In this document: piece by piece, positions 1 to 11,310 of the stretch
Layout: the number at the start of each line of letters is the position of its first letter
Position numbering within the stretch: the stretch's first letter is position 1
Assembly (NCBI GenBank): GCA_032209605.1
Contig: JASFXZ010000001.1
Coordinates: 19,920,256-19,984,255, forward strand
Length of the DNA: 64,000 bases
Reading direction: 5' to 3'
Origin: Mactromeris polynyma
Taxonomy: Eukaryota; Mollusca; Bivalvia; Venerida; Mactridae
Program-made: the position numbers and the translations under genes
Notes under the pieces: model-generated
What the model saw: the letters and a program-made list of their open reading frames with translations, nothing else
Databases searched by the model: none
What the model was told of the DNA's origin: nothing

Positions 1-574
1 TAATCATATTATATTATACATTTAATACATAAATGTCTTACAAAAATAAATAAATGCACAATGTGTATAAAATCAGTGTCCGAGTATAGAGAACATATAA
101 CCATAAAGGAATTTAAGAGGGTTTTTATATATTATATAATTCGGCTTTTGACAGGCGTCTCTTGAAAGGATTGCGTTGAAGCCATGTAATACGTTTTGTA
201 ACATAGTTGTTATTTTGACTTTAAATACATTGCGTAGCCGGCAATATTCGGCACAGAATCGGTTAAGACATTGGTGTATTTTCATCTAAATTAATAACCT
301 AACAACAAATCGCACATTTGCATGTATCTGTTTAAGAAGGAAATTTATGAAACGATATTCAATCTTTCAAATGTGTCATTCCGTGACATTTTTGTACGGT
401 AACTTGTCCTCAACGTCTGAATCATGTGGATAAGTAGTTCGCTGCTTGAGGAAGTGCAAGTTAGTACTGGTTAGTATTTAATTCCAGAATAACCGGTTAT
501 GTCAACTGACCGCTGTAATATAACTAAAAAATGATGAAAAATGGCGTTAAACTTAAAACAAACCACAAAGTTAC

Positions 575-697
575 CTCCGCGGCATCGAAGCTCATGAGTA
601 TTTCACCGAACAAGTAGCAGGAAGACTGGTAGGCTTTCCATTCATCACCATACGTTGTTCTCGATGTTAAAAGAACTATATTAGATATAAGTGACAT
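575..697 (-). pseudogene. Orphan CTLD first-half exon (U1 copy)
   Basis: Read on the minus strand, an ATG at 697 opens a short hydrophobic leader (MSLISNIVLLTSRTTYG) followed by DEWKAYQSSCYLFGE and FDAAE, the same pattern as exon 2 of lectin genes A-E. It ends in a donor (GAG|GTAACT) in phase 0, the same phase as their exon 2. No matching exon 3 or 4 lies downstream within the window, because the downstream side runs off the left edge. It could be a separate lectin start exon, an alternative first exon of a gene further left, or a relic. The U3 copy has lost the first conserved cysteine and the U4 copy is mostly deleted, which favours a relic. Confidence 0.5.
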
Positions 698-1080
698 GGA
701 TGTTTTGTGCACACTTCGTGAGTGGCTATTGCATGCTCAAAATAAAAGTGTTCAATGTTTGAGAAAAACAAGCATCGCAACATTTTGCCTGACTGTGAAA
801 ACTGAGTTTCACATTTGCCCGAAGACTTAATTCATAATTATGTTAGAAATATATTATGTGTGACGTTTTACTATGGCACATTACTATGTGACAATCCTCA
901 GTTTTACATTGGCAAATGTACAGTTTTACGATTGGTAACAATATCTGTCCATTTTTACATTTCGTTCTTAATTGTCCATTAGTAAATATCATCGTAAGAC
1001 AAGAATAAACAAGAAAGACATTTAAAAATAAAAAAGATTATCGACGTATGATGTATTGCAGTATGTTAAATAATACAGTA

Positions 1081-1269
1081 CAGTCAAACCTGTCTGTAAA
1101 GACCACCCATGGGAACCGCAAAATGTGGTCTTTGTTTACAGGTGGTCTCTATTAACAGATTAAATATCATTGAAAATGGTCTGATGGGAGATAAAATTGG
1201 TGGTCTTTGCAGACAGGTTTTGCAATAGTGGTCTTTGTTCGCAGGTGGTCTTTAGCACAGGTTTGACTG
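1081..1269. mobile_element. Mariner/Tc1-type MITE (U1 copy)
   Basis: A 189-bp non-coding element with inverted ends CAGTCAAACCTGTC and its complement, flanked by TA on both sides. Inside are repeated 'gtggtcttt' motifs. The equivalent place in U4 (about 32100-32110, 'aaagtacttgtaaag') is an empty site with a single TA. This supports insertion by a TA-targeting transposase. Confidence 0.88.
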
Positions 1270-2142
1270 TACTTGTAAAGTACAGTAGATGTTTTCCATT
1301 AAAAACAATGAATACAGTTTTATGCAATACAAATAGTTCTCGTGTATCTTGAACATGGACTGTCTTTTAAAGTGGTCGCAATTACTATGTTTATTACTTA
1401 TGGAAGAACACAGCCTACATTCCGATATAAGATAACGAATTTGAGCAAATGTCTTTTAAAACTTTGACATATCTTCCGCTTGTTGAATCGTGAATGTTAT
1501 TTAAAACGGACACACATTACTTCCTGGCCTTTCTTTGTGTTTATCGCATCTTTTATCAGCTAAGTAGAAACTAACAAATAAGCCAGATAGTATCTTTTTT
1601 AGTTTTTTCTCTAGTCTATACATTTACTGCTCTAAGTGCGTGCAGTAAGCAAAACAACAGGAAATATAAAGCATTATCCAAGATGAATCGGGATCATTAT
1701 CTACACAAGTAAGCGAGTTTCTACAAAAGAAGGCGCCGTCTTAGTGCAATGATTATGAACTAAAATCCACAATAGTTCGTTAACGTGTTTTGTTACACAA
1801 ACATACAGAAGGTATGTAACCTTGAACTTTCGGTATGCAGTGAACACCAAAAACGGTTATTTGTGCTTTTCGAGATTAAATCTTCAATGTTTGTTTTGTA
1901 TTTCACTAAACAAATACAGGTACACCTAAATAATAGCTTTCATGAGTTTGTATAGTTTGCTTTTAAACTTCATAAACATTCTCGAAATCATCCGAAATCA
2001 TCTCTCATCCGTAAGTATAATTGCAAGTTAGGAATACAATTGCGAAAAGGTATTTCATATCCCGAATTTACGGTGATGATATTTACAAACTTCGTACGAT
2101 CACTGCACATACGTATTTCAAGTCTTTGTTTATTGAACGTAA

Positions 2143-2640
2143 GAGACGTAATGATCCTGCCATACAGCAACGCACTGCTTGTTTGGTGGTCACCCCTTTA
2201 ACGTTTGCTACCACGCTTCTCTCTTTGCTAGTGCGAAGACAGGACGAGTTTATATTATATAGTGAAATGTTTGGTGCAACCATGCATGGTTAAAACCCCG
2301 CGTGGTGTTTTTCACTCTGACCGATGGAATTCGGTACCCCTACTTCCATCCTCTATTTATACTTGTGTTTTGTGTTCCTTTTGTGTCTGTGCATGTTGTT
2401 TATCTTCCTGTACACATTTCCCTGGACTTTTTATTTGACATTTGCTGCTCAACGACTACATTCATTTTTATCCATTTGACATTACCATGTGCTAGTCTTT
2501 CTACTATTTGCCATGGAGCTACTTTGGTGCCTTAAAAATATGTCTCTCTTTTTGTATTCATGTGTAAAGGCTGTATCTTTTTTCTACGAGATACATGCAA
2601 AAGATCTTTCTTGTAAATGTTCAGAGCGGGGAACATCGTC
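2143..2640. repeat. Dispersed repeat, with a segment inverted in one copy
   Basis: The block around 2290-2640 begins with an AAACCCCGCGTGG-type head followed by CACTCTGACCGATGG. It recurs in U3, in U4 (about 34010-34370) and, much diverged, at 52235-52500, so it is a dispersed element rather than part of the lectin gene. Positions 2143-2304 are present in reverse orientation in U3 (24936-25098). Reading frames crossing it are broken by that inversion and I do not treat them as genes. Confidence 0.6.
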
Positions 2641-3342
2641 CCTCCATCAACTTAGGTGTTTCATTATACTACAAAACATTTACTCTGGTTGCTTTGAATT
2701 AACGTAGAAAATTTGTACAGCCGCTAATTGAATGTATCAATTTAAACATTTAAGTAAGTTTACAGTGTTGATTCTGATTCACGAGAATTATATTATATAT
2801 TCAGTATTTGAGTTGTAGTTATTTTTATTTCCTTTTGTGTAGTAAAGACCTTTCCTTGGATTTCCAAATATTTATATTGCCGTGAAAAGTTTGGTTTTCT
2901 CCAGAACCATATACACAACCCACCAACAACCGATAACTCGATTTCTTTCTAATAAATAAGTCAGAATTATTCATGCTGAGATGAAAACTAAGATGAAATG
3001 GATGAAGGTCAAAAATTAAACGCCAATATCTTCGAACAATAGGACAAACAACTCGAAATGGACAATGAAACTAACAAGATGGCCCCTCGACAGATCCATA
3101 ATAAATCCGCTATATACAAATGTATCGTTAATTAGATAAAATTACAACACTTGAAAATATATGAATTTATGCTCTTCTTGGTAACAATATTTAGCATATT
3201 ATGCTAATAATATGTAAGTAATGTTCTGTCAAATTTCAATTTAAATGTCTAAACATTCTGGGGATTAAATGTTATAAATGCTAATTTGTAAAAAGGAAAA
3301 CAAAGAACATTGTAACTTATTGGGGGATATATCACTTTTTAC

Positions 3343-4228
3343 TAGGGATGTCAACGAATAGCAAATCAGGTATTCGAATATTCGTTCAGATTTTCGAACG
3401 AATATTCGAATATTCGAGCGTCATAACTTAGACAAATTAAATAAAATCATATTTCCTTACGTGCTGCGTGTATTCTACTTTCGTTTTCACCGGAAGTTAA
3501 GACTCTGACGAATAAAGTTATTGCAGTTAATAGATCATAATTTGAATGTCAATATTCTTGTTTATGAGTATCTTTGTAAAGTGTCGAGACAAAAATCATT
3601 TGTCTTAAGTTGTCTTCTAAGTATATGCATCGCCACGCTATTTTTGAATATTGAGTACTTAATTAAAATCGAACCAAACAAAATGCATTTACTCGGTGTA
3701 CTTCGAGTAAATTGTTTTAAACAGTCATTTTGATTGGATGATACGATCTACGTGAACAATTATTATGCAAATTATGTTGTTTCCCGTCACATCATTTTTT
3801 CGCCATGTTTCTTTTCTCAATCCCAGCTTTGATCTTCCTTAATTAAAAAGCGAGTCGTTAACTCAAGGCCCTGTCGGTGGTTTTAACTGCCTTTTTTTAC
3901 ACCTTTTGTCAACACAAAATTACCGACGATTAGACACCTATTTTCTTCTATTTGACACTATGGACTATCAAACAGTTACAAACGGTCAGTAATTAACGGA
4001 TTATCGAAAGAGACCCCCAATATACAACTTGACACTTTTACAAACAACAACGACAACTACCTTTATTACTCTCTTACACAAATTGGCAAATAAATTAACA
4101 AACAAACGACACTTTTTATTTTTCATCAAGTTTTTATTAGGATTATTTTTCCGAATATTCGAATATTGAAACAGGATTCAAATATTCGAAGTTATGAACG
4201 AATATTCGAATATTCGTTGACATCCCTA
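3343..4228. mobile_element. Non-autonomous hAT element at the end of lectin gene A
   Basis: The inverted ends start TAGGGATGTCAACGAATA and are followed by palindromic GAATATTCGAATATTC motifs. The flanking 8-bp repeats ctttttac (3335-3342) and cttttcac (4229-4236) differ at one base. The allelic position in gene D (35072-35090) is uninterrupted and serves as the empty site. TAGGGATG-type ends plus an 8-bp target duplication are typical of hAT transposons. No transposase frame is visible in its 886 bp, so it is a deletion derivative or MITE. Its first three bases supply the stop codon of gene A. Confidence 0.88.
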
Positions 4229-7200
4229 CTTTTCACAAATGGGTCGATACATCAGAGTGGTACAGCTCACGTCTACCCAATTGTTACTTTGAGCGGCCCA
4301 TATAGCGACACAGTTTTCACCGCTCTTTCCATTTGGTTCACCGGTATGCCAATTGAAGAACCGAACGTTTTCATCTGTGTCTATCCACTTCCAGACACCT
4401 TCGTGCACTATGTCTGTCAGTCCAACCCAAAAATTCGGTGCTGTTGGAAAGAAAAATGCATCAATATAACGTCAAATTAGTAACGATTCATTTTTATTAT
4501 TGATCAATACAAAATGTAATCCAATTATTTTTCGAATAGAAACAGGATACTCGGTATCACATTGGAAAAGCTCAATATCAACAGTTTAACATACCGGACA
4601 ACTCAGCCACATGGCGCTTTATGAAATCATTTTCTCCCGAATTTTGGATACGGATAAGGTGTCCCCCTGATATTTCACAGTATCTCTGAAAGACAAGTCA
4701 ACATAAACATTAATAAATCAACACCCTTATAACAGTTCTGGTACTAGTATACTATCACTATTATAATTTGTTCGAATAGTTATTAAATGATTTTCTTTAT
4801 GTTATGCAATGTTTTAGAACAAGTCCCTGCCAAATTTCATTGTATGAATTGCTCGTCTGGTTAACAATGTATTACATGAGAAAGCTGATGTAAGCCGTCA
4901 ATCTCGCCGTCAAAACTACAGCACATATTCAATGAGAAATATTTGAAATGAATATTTAGAGAAAATAAAACAAATGTGATGCAATAACACAAACGGAATT
5001 TTACTAATATGCAATATGTAATGTTATTGTGTTTGACATACAGTGAAGTAGGTAATACTCGTATAGACCGTTGTAAAATTGTGTTTTTATAATTGACAGC
5101 AGAGAGTAATGATTCCATCTATGATAAAGATCATGAATAAGAATAAGACGTACTATGCCCTGTTTGGCTAGAAAAATGTTTATAAGAACACACAAAATAT
5201 CACTTATGTTTTTTCAGTCAATAGAGCAGATCAGAGAAGAAATTCGTTACAATTGTCAATTTCTCGGATCTGTTATTGGTATCACTACTTGCGTGCGTTT
5301 TAGAATGGAAAAAAAACACAAGCAGAGGAATGTTCATCATATGACTGAAGTTTTAGTAAAAGAAATATTGGATGAAAAGTCGAGTAACAAAAATAACATG
5401 AATATTATTGGCTTGTCTCCTGGTAAACATATACACAGACATATAGTAGCGTGAACGAAGAGTCAACACTCATTCCATCTTAGATATTTCCGTGCGGATT
5501 TATCAGTTTGGCATTTGAACTTGGATATATATGTCGTAGGGTTTAGCCCTCTTTATTTAGCCATTGTTTTTGCCACTAACATTATTTTCTTTGTATAGTT
5601 CTTAACTTAAATTACCTGCGTAACTAATCAAGCGTGAATACGTATTGACCAATAATGTATGTTTTCGTTATTCAGATGGTTGTGTCCTACTGATGTAGAC
5701 GTACTTTACTTCAGTTGGAGTTGTGTATTCCCGCCACATTCCCCCACCCACCACTACGGTACATACATATTCTCCACCCCCGGTGACATATAAATGTATT
5801 AAAGTAATATTGTTTGGTTTAGTAAAGCTCTATACCATTTTAATCAATTATAACGTCACGTCTTTCCATGTCATAATTTCATGTCATTATGATGATACAA
5901 GGATAAACAATACTGACAACACTACTCACTTGATAAATCTTGAAATATACTATATATCTACTTTCAGATGCAGTTGTTAAGGCAAACAATATCATGTTGT
6001 TCATCTGGTTTCCATACAACATTGTCATGTTTACAATATCGTGATCAAATTTGCAAATATAACACCATTGCAATAGTAGTGTTCAGAACTTTGCTTTGGA
6101 GGACAAAATACATAACAATAAACAAGTTTGGTAATCACAGGCCTTATCGAACGGTACGTTGCCTTACCGAAATCCACTGGAAACGTAACCGTCTATATCT
6201 TTCTTGATATGCAATATTTTCCTTAGATTTTTTTATGTACATTTAAATCAACATGATGATAATTATTATAACAAGAAGTAAGCAATATATAGTGCACATG
6301 TTGTATTAGAAGTGGATTTCCGTAGTTAAATATGGATTTCGGTAAATTTATCGAAATTCAGTGGATTTCCGTAAGGAAACGTACCCCTTGTCGAAAGATT
6401 AAACAATCCGCATCAATCCGATGATGACATCTAATGTTATATAAATGTTTAGGCGTCCCGTTGAGTGCAAATATATTACAGTAAAATGTAAAACAAAATT
6501 CTTACATAAACATGGCATAAGCATATATTAGTATATTTGCCAACACATGAACATAACTAATTTCTAGAAAAATGAATTTCAACCAACCTTAAGACTATTA
6601 CTACAAAATATTGTCTAAAGAAACACACATATTCTAAAAATGATCAAAATGCAGAGACTTCTATTCAAAAAGCGATAAAATCATCATTAGTAATCCAGTA
6701 CAAGAAACACATTGCATCTCCTATTAATAAAATACATTAGAAATTGGAAAAATGTTCAGTGACTGGTCTGTCATTATAAAAATAATATTGGAAGTCGAAA
6801 TGGAAAATGGTATTGAAATTACTTGGTTATGTGGATAGAAGATATTTTTACGAGGTTATTGGTGCTTTTTTGGAGTAACAGCGGAAGCATATTTTTTGCC
6901 ATTCTGAACAATAATATATCTTTAACAATACATACACTGTTTACTTTGATTGGTTATTTACCTTCGCAGCTTGAAAGTCCACATTTTTTGTACCAAACAG
7001 ATAACACGAGGATTGAAATGGTATCCATTCATCATCACACATTTTTTTCACTACAAACATAATTATGATACAATTACTGTGCATATTGTTAATTTGATAG
7101 GTACCGAAAATGCTTCATGGACACGGATATAATGTAAAGCACATTTAATCTAAACAAACATTACATTTTATGGGGCCCAGTGGCTGAGTGGATCGCGGAC

Positions 7201-8097
7201 TTCATATCACTTGCCCCTCACCACTGCATGTTCGAATCCCATCCGGAATGCATTGTATGTAAGAAGCAGTCCGGCTGGCATATGGAAGGTTTGTGGTTCA
7301 ACCTTATACCCGCCTTTGCACAAAATAATACTATAACGGGCACATGAGGTCTTCCTCCACCCTAATAGCTGGCGCAGATTTCACAACAAGACACTAGCTG
7401 TTTAAGTTGATTAAATCTCAATTACAAAACAAATAGAAGCCCATTTGAAAGAAAACTTTTAAACACGTGATTCAACATAATATTTAGGTCAAAAAAGCTA
7501 GTACTAGAAGAGCAGTTCTAAAAAGGTTACTGGATATATCTTATGCATCTAATTGCAATTAGCTTAATTTTGCTGTATCATTCAACTATCGAAAAGTCGA
7601 TGTAATCTCGTGAAATTCACGCCCATCGTTTCAACTCTTTCTGTAGATTCTCAGAATTCAAAGGGGCGGTTTAGCTCGTTAATCAGTATAGCCGTAACAT
7701 AACATTTGCAACTCGGATTGTATAAAATCATTGGATATAGTCCCTCGAAAATGAAACGTTCAAGTGTGCATATTAAAAAAATAGGGAGTGATAAATATTT
7801 TCAAGACCAGTAACTTACTAAATTCCTTTTTGTTTTGAAAAGAAGGAATAACACAATAAATATATACTTTTACTCACATGTTTCAAACTTAAGAAAATAA
7901 GATAAGTATTTGTAAATATTATCAAAATAGTAAAGATTAAATGTACCTTCTTGTTGTTGAATGTTTTTAATCATGTTCTCCAAGTTTTCCAGTCGTATCT
8001 CCATTCTAATCTGCTTCTTGGAACATTCTCCTTTAGCTTTCGCCCATATCCCTCTTGCAACACAGATACCGAACAAAATCATAAACAATCCGTTCAT
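4226..8097 (-). CDS. C-type lectin A (secreted, coiled-coil neck plus CTLD)
   Basis: Four minus-strand exons: 7947-8097, 6962-7050, 4595-4685 and 4226-4440. All have GT-AG borders and compatible phases, giving about 181 residues. Exon 1 starts at MNGLFMILFGICVARGIWA, a clear signal peptide; an in-frame stop just upstream fixes this ATG. A short heptad-like neck follows, here lacking nine residues (YHYEQQILS) present in B-E. The CTLD shows CDDEW, SSCYLFG, GGHL, ENDF, FNW, EPN, a WVD in place of the usual WND, and PIC near the end. EPN is the mannose/GlcNAc-type sugar motif of the family; loss of the Asn in WND removes one expected calcium ligand, so calcium-dependent binding is uncertain. The stop codon TAG is the first triplet of the hAT element. 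Likely an innate immune or mucosal lectin (inference). Confidence 0.88.
7172..7440 (+). mobile_element. tRNA-derived SINE (MetaSINE-like) in intron 1 of gene A
   Basis: It has a pol III box A (TGGCTGAGTGG, 7181-7191) and box B (GTTCGAATCCC, 7230-7240). A body follows with AGCAGTCCGGCTGGC, ATGGAAGG and GGTCTTCCTCCACC, which I recognise from memory as the conserved domain of bivalve MetaSINEs. Copies occupy the same intron of genes B, C and E, so the insertion predates the duplications. Confidence 0.75.
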
Positions 8098-9445
8098 GAT
8101 GCTTGATGAGACTGGCCCGAATGAATATTACGCATCAACTGCATACAACCAGGCACCCCAGTGTTGTATTATAATTGCGGTAGTTTTCTTCGAAGTTTAT
8201 AGTGCAATTTCTGGAGAGGTGGAGTTAAATTCAAAGGGAGGAACTTAATTATAAAACGTAGAATGCATTAACTAACTTGACATTTCTTATCAATACTTCA
8301 CCAGGATTAGTTCAACGTCATAGGGTTCACAATTACGGTGCATGCTACGTTTATTTGATTAGTTAAACTTCTGAAGGTTGTCAATTTCCAATCACGCTGG
8401 TACTGGGATGTATCACATGATAAAACAAAGTTTACATTTTGGTTTACAAAGATGGATCACGTACGTTCATAAAATTAATTGAATTAGACATATGTAACAC
8501 AATGTGCGCATTTGAAGCGCGCTGATATCTGAGTCACACCGTCGAATCGATCATTTAGAATGTAGTTTTATTCCCCAAGCAAGAACCGTTTTAATGGCAA
8601 TGGTGAAATTAACGAAGTTAAGGTAAATTTCACAAAAAGTTACAGCTAGAAAATGGTTTACCTATGTTACAGTTGAATTTTCTGTTTCATATGCTCTCTT
8701 TTTGTGGAGATGACAGACGTCGATACGTCTTCCAGAGTTTGGAATTCTAAAATTGAGAAGGAACTTATTTATTGGCAGTCTTAGATTACGTAGTGTGTTA
8801 GTCAATCTTATTATTTCCAATCATTGTACTTATATGACATACAATGCATCAATATGTCTATTGTATTTTACATCCATTGACTTGAATAATAAAAGTTACA
8901 TTTTGTATTTATACAATTTCATCAAAATCATACCCAACTTCAACACCGATATATCGACACATATTGTAAAAACACACAGCGGAAAGTATTGAAGCGTATT
9001 GCGCACATCACGTTTACGACATTGGTACATGTACGTGGATATAAACATGGCATGGACAAGCTGTGCATATTCGAAATAAAATATACCTTAACAATGCATC
9101 ATGACCAATATCCCCGAGAACAAGAGAACAAGAAACGTAACAAAAGCAACATAATACGTGTAGGTATGATTTCAGTGTCCCATCTGGTATGAGCAATGCT
9201 GATATATGAGTCCCGTTATCATATTTTTGTTAGCCGAGCAGGAGCCATATTTATAATTTTGCACTTTAAGGCTGAAACTCAGACATGAACTTTATTATGT
9301 TATTTGGTCTTTTTGCTCATACGTTGAGTAACAACAACAATTATTCTTACAAACTTTCATTCGTTTGCATTTAACGATAACGAAAGGCTGGTAAATATAA
9401 CTTGAAATCTTAGTCTGAGTTTCAGTCTTAAAGTATTTGTGAATT

Positions 9446-9521
9446 GGGCCCCCGGTATAAACGCCGTAGAGCGCCGTACTAGTGTTTACCGGGACGTGGG
9501 TTCGAGCCCCGCATCGGGCGC
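9446..9521 (+). repeat. tRNA-like sequence, probably a SINE head
   Basis: It contains GTGGGTTCGAGCCCCGC, a box B and T-arm that can pair, and 5' GGGCCCCCGG roughly complementary to 3' CATCGGGCGC. The D-arm/box A region (CGCCGTAGAGCGCC) is tRNA-like, but I cannot fold a clean anticodon arm. A decayed tRNA or the head of a SINE is more likely than a working tRNA gene. Confidence 0.4.
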
Positions 9522-9719
9522 ACTTTTCCCCCTTGATTTACTTCAATGATGGCAGTGCTGTTTGACCAGCCTACGGTGGTTGGCTCAAATGCCGGTAGGG
9601 GGGTGAGTATAGTGGTGTACAGAAACGGAAAGTTATATATTCGACGATGAAATAGAATTAAATATGTATGTTATATATATATAGAGGATATTGAATGAGT
9701 GTTGTTTAGTAATGAATTT

Positions 9720-9792
9720 ATTGAACGAGTTTAATAAAATGATATGAAGCGAGCCTCTGGCGAGCTTCATATTCTTTTGTATTGAACGAGTT
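9720..9792. repeat. Hairpin flanked by 12-bp direct repeats
   Basis: ATTGAACGAGTT occurs at both ends. Between them lies the inverted pair ATATGAAGC / GCTTCATAT with a 13-nt loop. It could be a tiny insertion with its target duplication, or a chance structure. Confidence 0.4.
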
Positions 9793-11094
9793 CTTTTTTC
9801 GCTTATCAAGTGTGCGGAATCTAGTAACTTTTTATTGATATAGGACTGAGCTCTTCGAACAAAGATAAATATGTTGAATCAAGTCCTATATACACTGATG
9901 ACGTGTTGAATGTTGTCTGAAGGACGAATCGTTTGAGATGGAATAAACTTACTGAACTGGATAGGGAGGCTGGGAGAATTTTGCTGGACATGCTTAGAAA
10001 ATTCGTTATAACTTTCATGTTAACGGTAAATATAATCATATTTCTTTTTGTGTTTGCTGCAGTGTTCATGATCATTCCTATTTAATGCATTAAACGTAGG
10101 CGATATGGATATTATTATTATTACTCGTTTTGTTAATTGTAAAACTAGCAGCGTATGGATTTCATTTAGGTTTTTCCGCTCATTTGCATATTATATGCAC
10201 ACTGTGCAATGTGGTATTTATTGCATAGTAGAAACATGCACGGGTTTGTAATAAATACTTTTATTACCTCCACTAACTGGAGAGCATAACATATCTACAA
10301 TTGATACAAAGAAAAACACAAGCTGTTGTTGATCTTATCAGCAAATTCGTTTATTTCATGCATGCATTTTTTAATGCATCACATGCCACTATCGGTTTAA
10401 CATTGTATCAATATAATATATGTAAAACAAACACTGTTATGTTTTTTTCAATAATAATAAGCGACATGTGTTTGATGCATAGTATTACAAAATTTCAATA
10501 ATAATAAGCGACACGTGTTGGATGTCATTTTTTTCATTTCACCGTTTCCAGATATGGCAGAAACAAATGACTTATTGCAGTATAGTGTAATGTTACATTT
10601 CCAGAAAAACGTGAAATGCATTGTTTATACTCAAGATGTTACTGAATGTATCTTATATTATACTGATTTACAACTGTACGCTATTCGTTTTGGACTGATT
10701 TTGAAGCAGATAGGCATAGTATACGGTTACTGGGATGTGTCATGTGTATGCAATAGCTTAAATATGCGATGATTAATGAAACAGTATACCTTGTCCTGTT
10801 GCATGAAATATATAGATACTCCTACTCAACTAACTTAAATGCAAATCTGCAAAATCTCCAAATCATGTACGTTCATTCAATGCAAAAGCATTTTCAAGTA
10901 AACGTCTTCAAAAAGACATTTTAATGTTTAGTCATTCGGACCGGTTTAACTTAACAATTTTCAATGGAATCGGTAGAATTGCTACATATTGTGTGCATAT
11001 TTTTAGAAAAAATAGTGGTTTGATTTTCACTTTTTTGCTATAAAAACTAAAAGAAACACGTAAACATGTACGTGCACGTAATACATATATATAA

Positions 11095-11310
11095 GTCAGG
11101 ACTAGAACTGTCAAAAATTCTAGTCGGAGCAAGAGCTAGTGATCAGAGCAAGAGATACCGACTTCTAGATAGGAGTCAGAACGAAAACTGTCCATAATTC
11201 TAGTACGATGAAAAGCTAAAGGTCAGAGCAAGACCTATCTAGAATTCAATACACAAACTGTCCATTATTCTAGTCGGAGCAAGATCTAAAGATCAGAGCA
11301 AAGGCTATAT
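11095..11310. repeat. Degenerate tandem repeat, about 75-bp period
   Basis: Three imperfect copies of a unit containing ACTGTCCATAATTCTAGTC, GAGCAAGAGCTA and GATCAGAGCAAG. No coding potential seen. Confidence 0.55.

Larger units (their letters stand above)
1..8390. repeat. Tandem duplication unit U1 (spacer block plus lectin gene A)
   Basis: Nearly identical sequence recurs at 22754-31156 (U3) and 31157-41035 (U4), and its lectin part recurs at 18218-22740 (U2). Positions 1-2300 form a spacer block, then the lectin gene follows. The left edge of the unit is cut by the window. The right flank (8100-8390) matches that of gene D (40750-41035), not the flank shared by genes B and C. Apart from the annotated exons and elements I see no supported gene in 1-3340. 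Confidence 0.9.

Noticed and set aside
73..285. 70-codon minus-strand frame repeated at 22825-23037 and 31230-31442
   Set aside because: It is kept only because the units are duplicated. The differences between copies almost all change the amino acid, there is no family motif, and no splice context links it to the lectins.
3521..3733. Frame inside the hAT element, considered as a transposase remnant
   Set aside because: No BED finger, RNase H-like or dimerisation motif is visible, and the element is too short for a transposase.
4166..4480. Plus-strand frames opposite the lectin exons (also at 18674, 27545, 35018 and 46293)
   Set aside because: They are antisense to exon 4 of the lectins, whose minus-strand translation gives a clear CTLD with splice sites.
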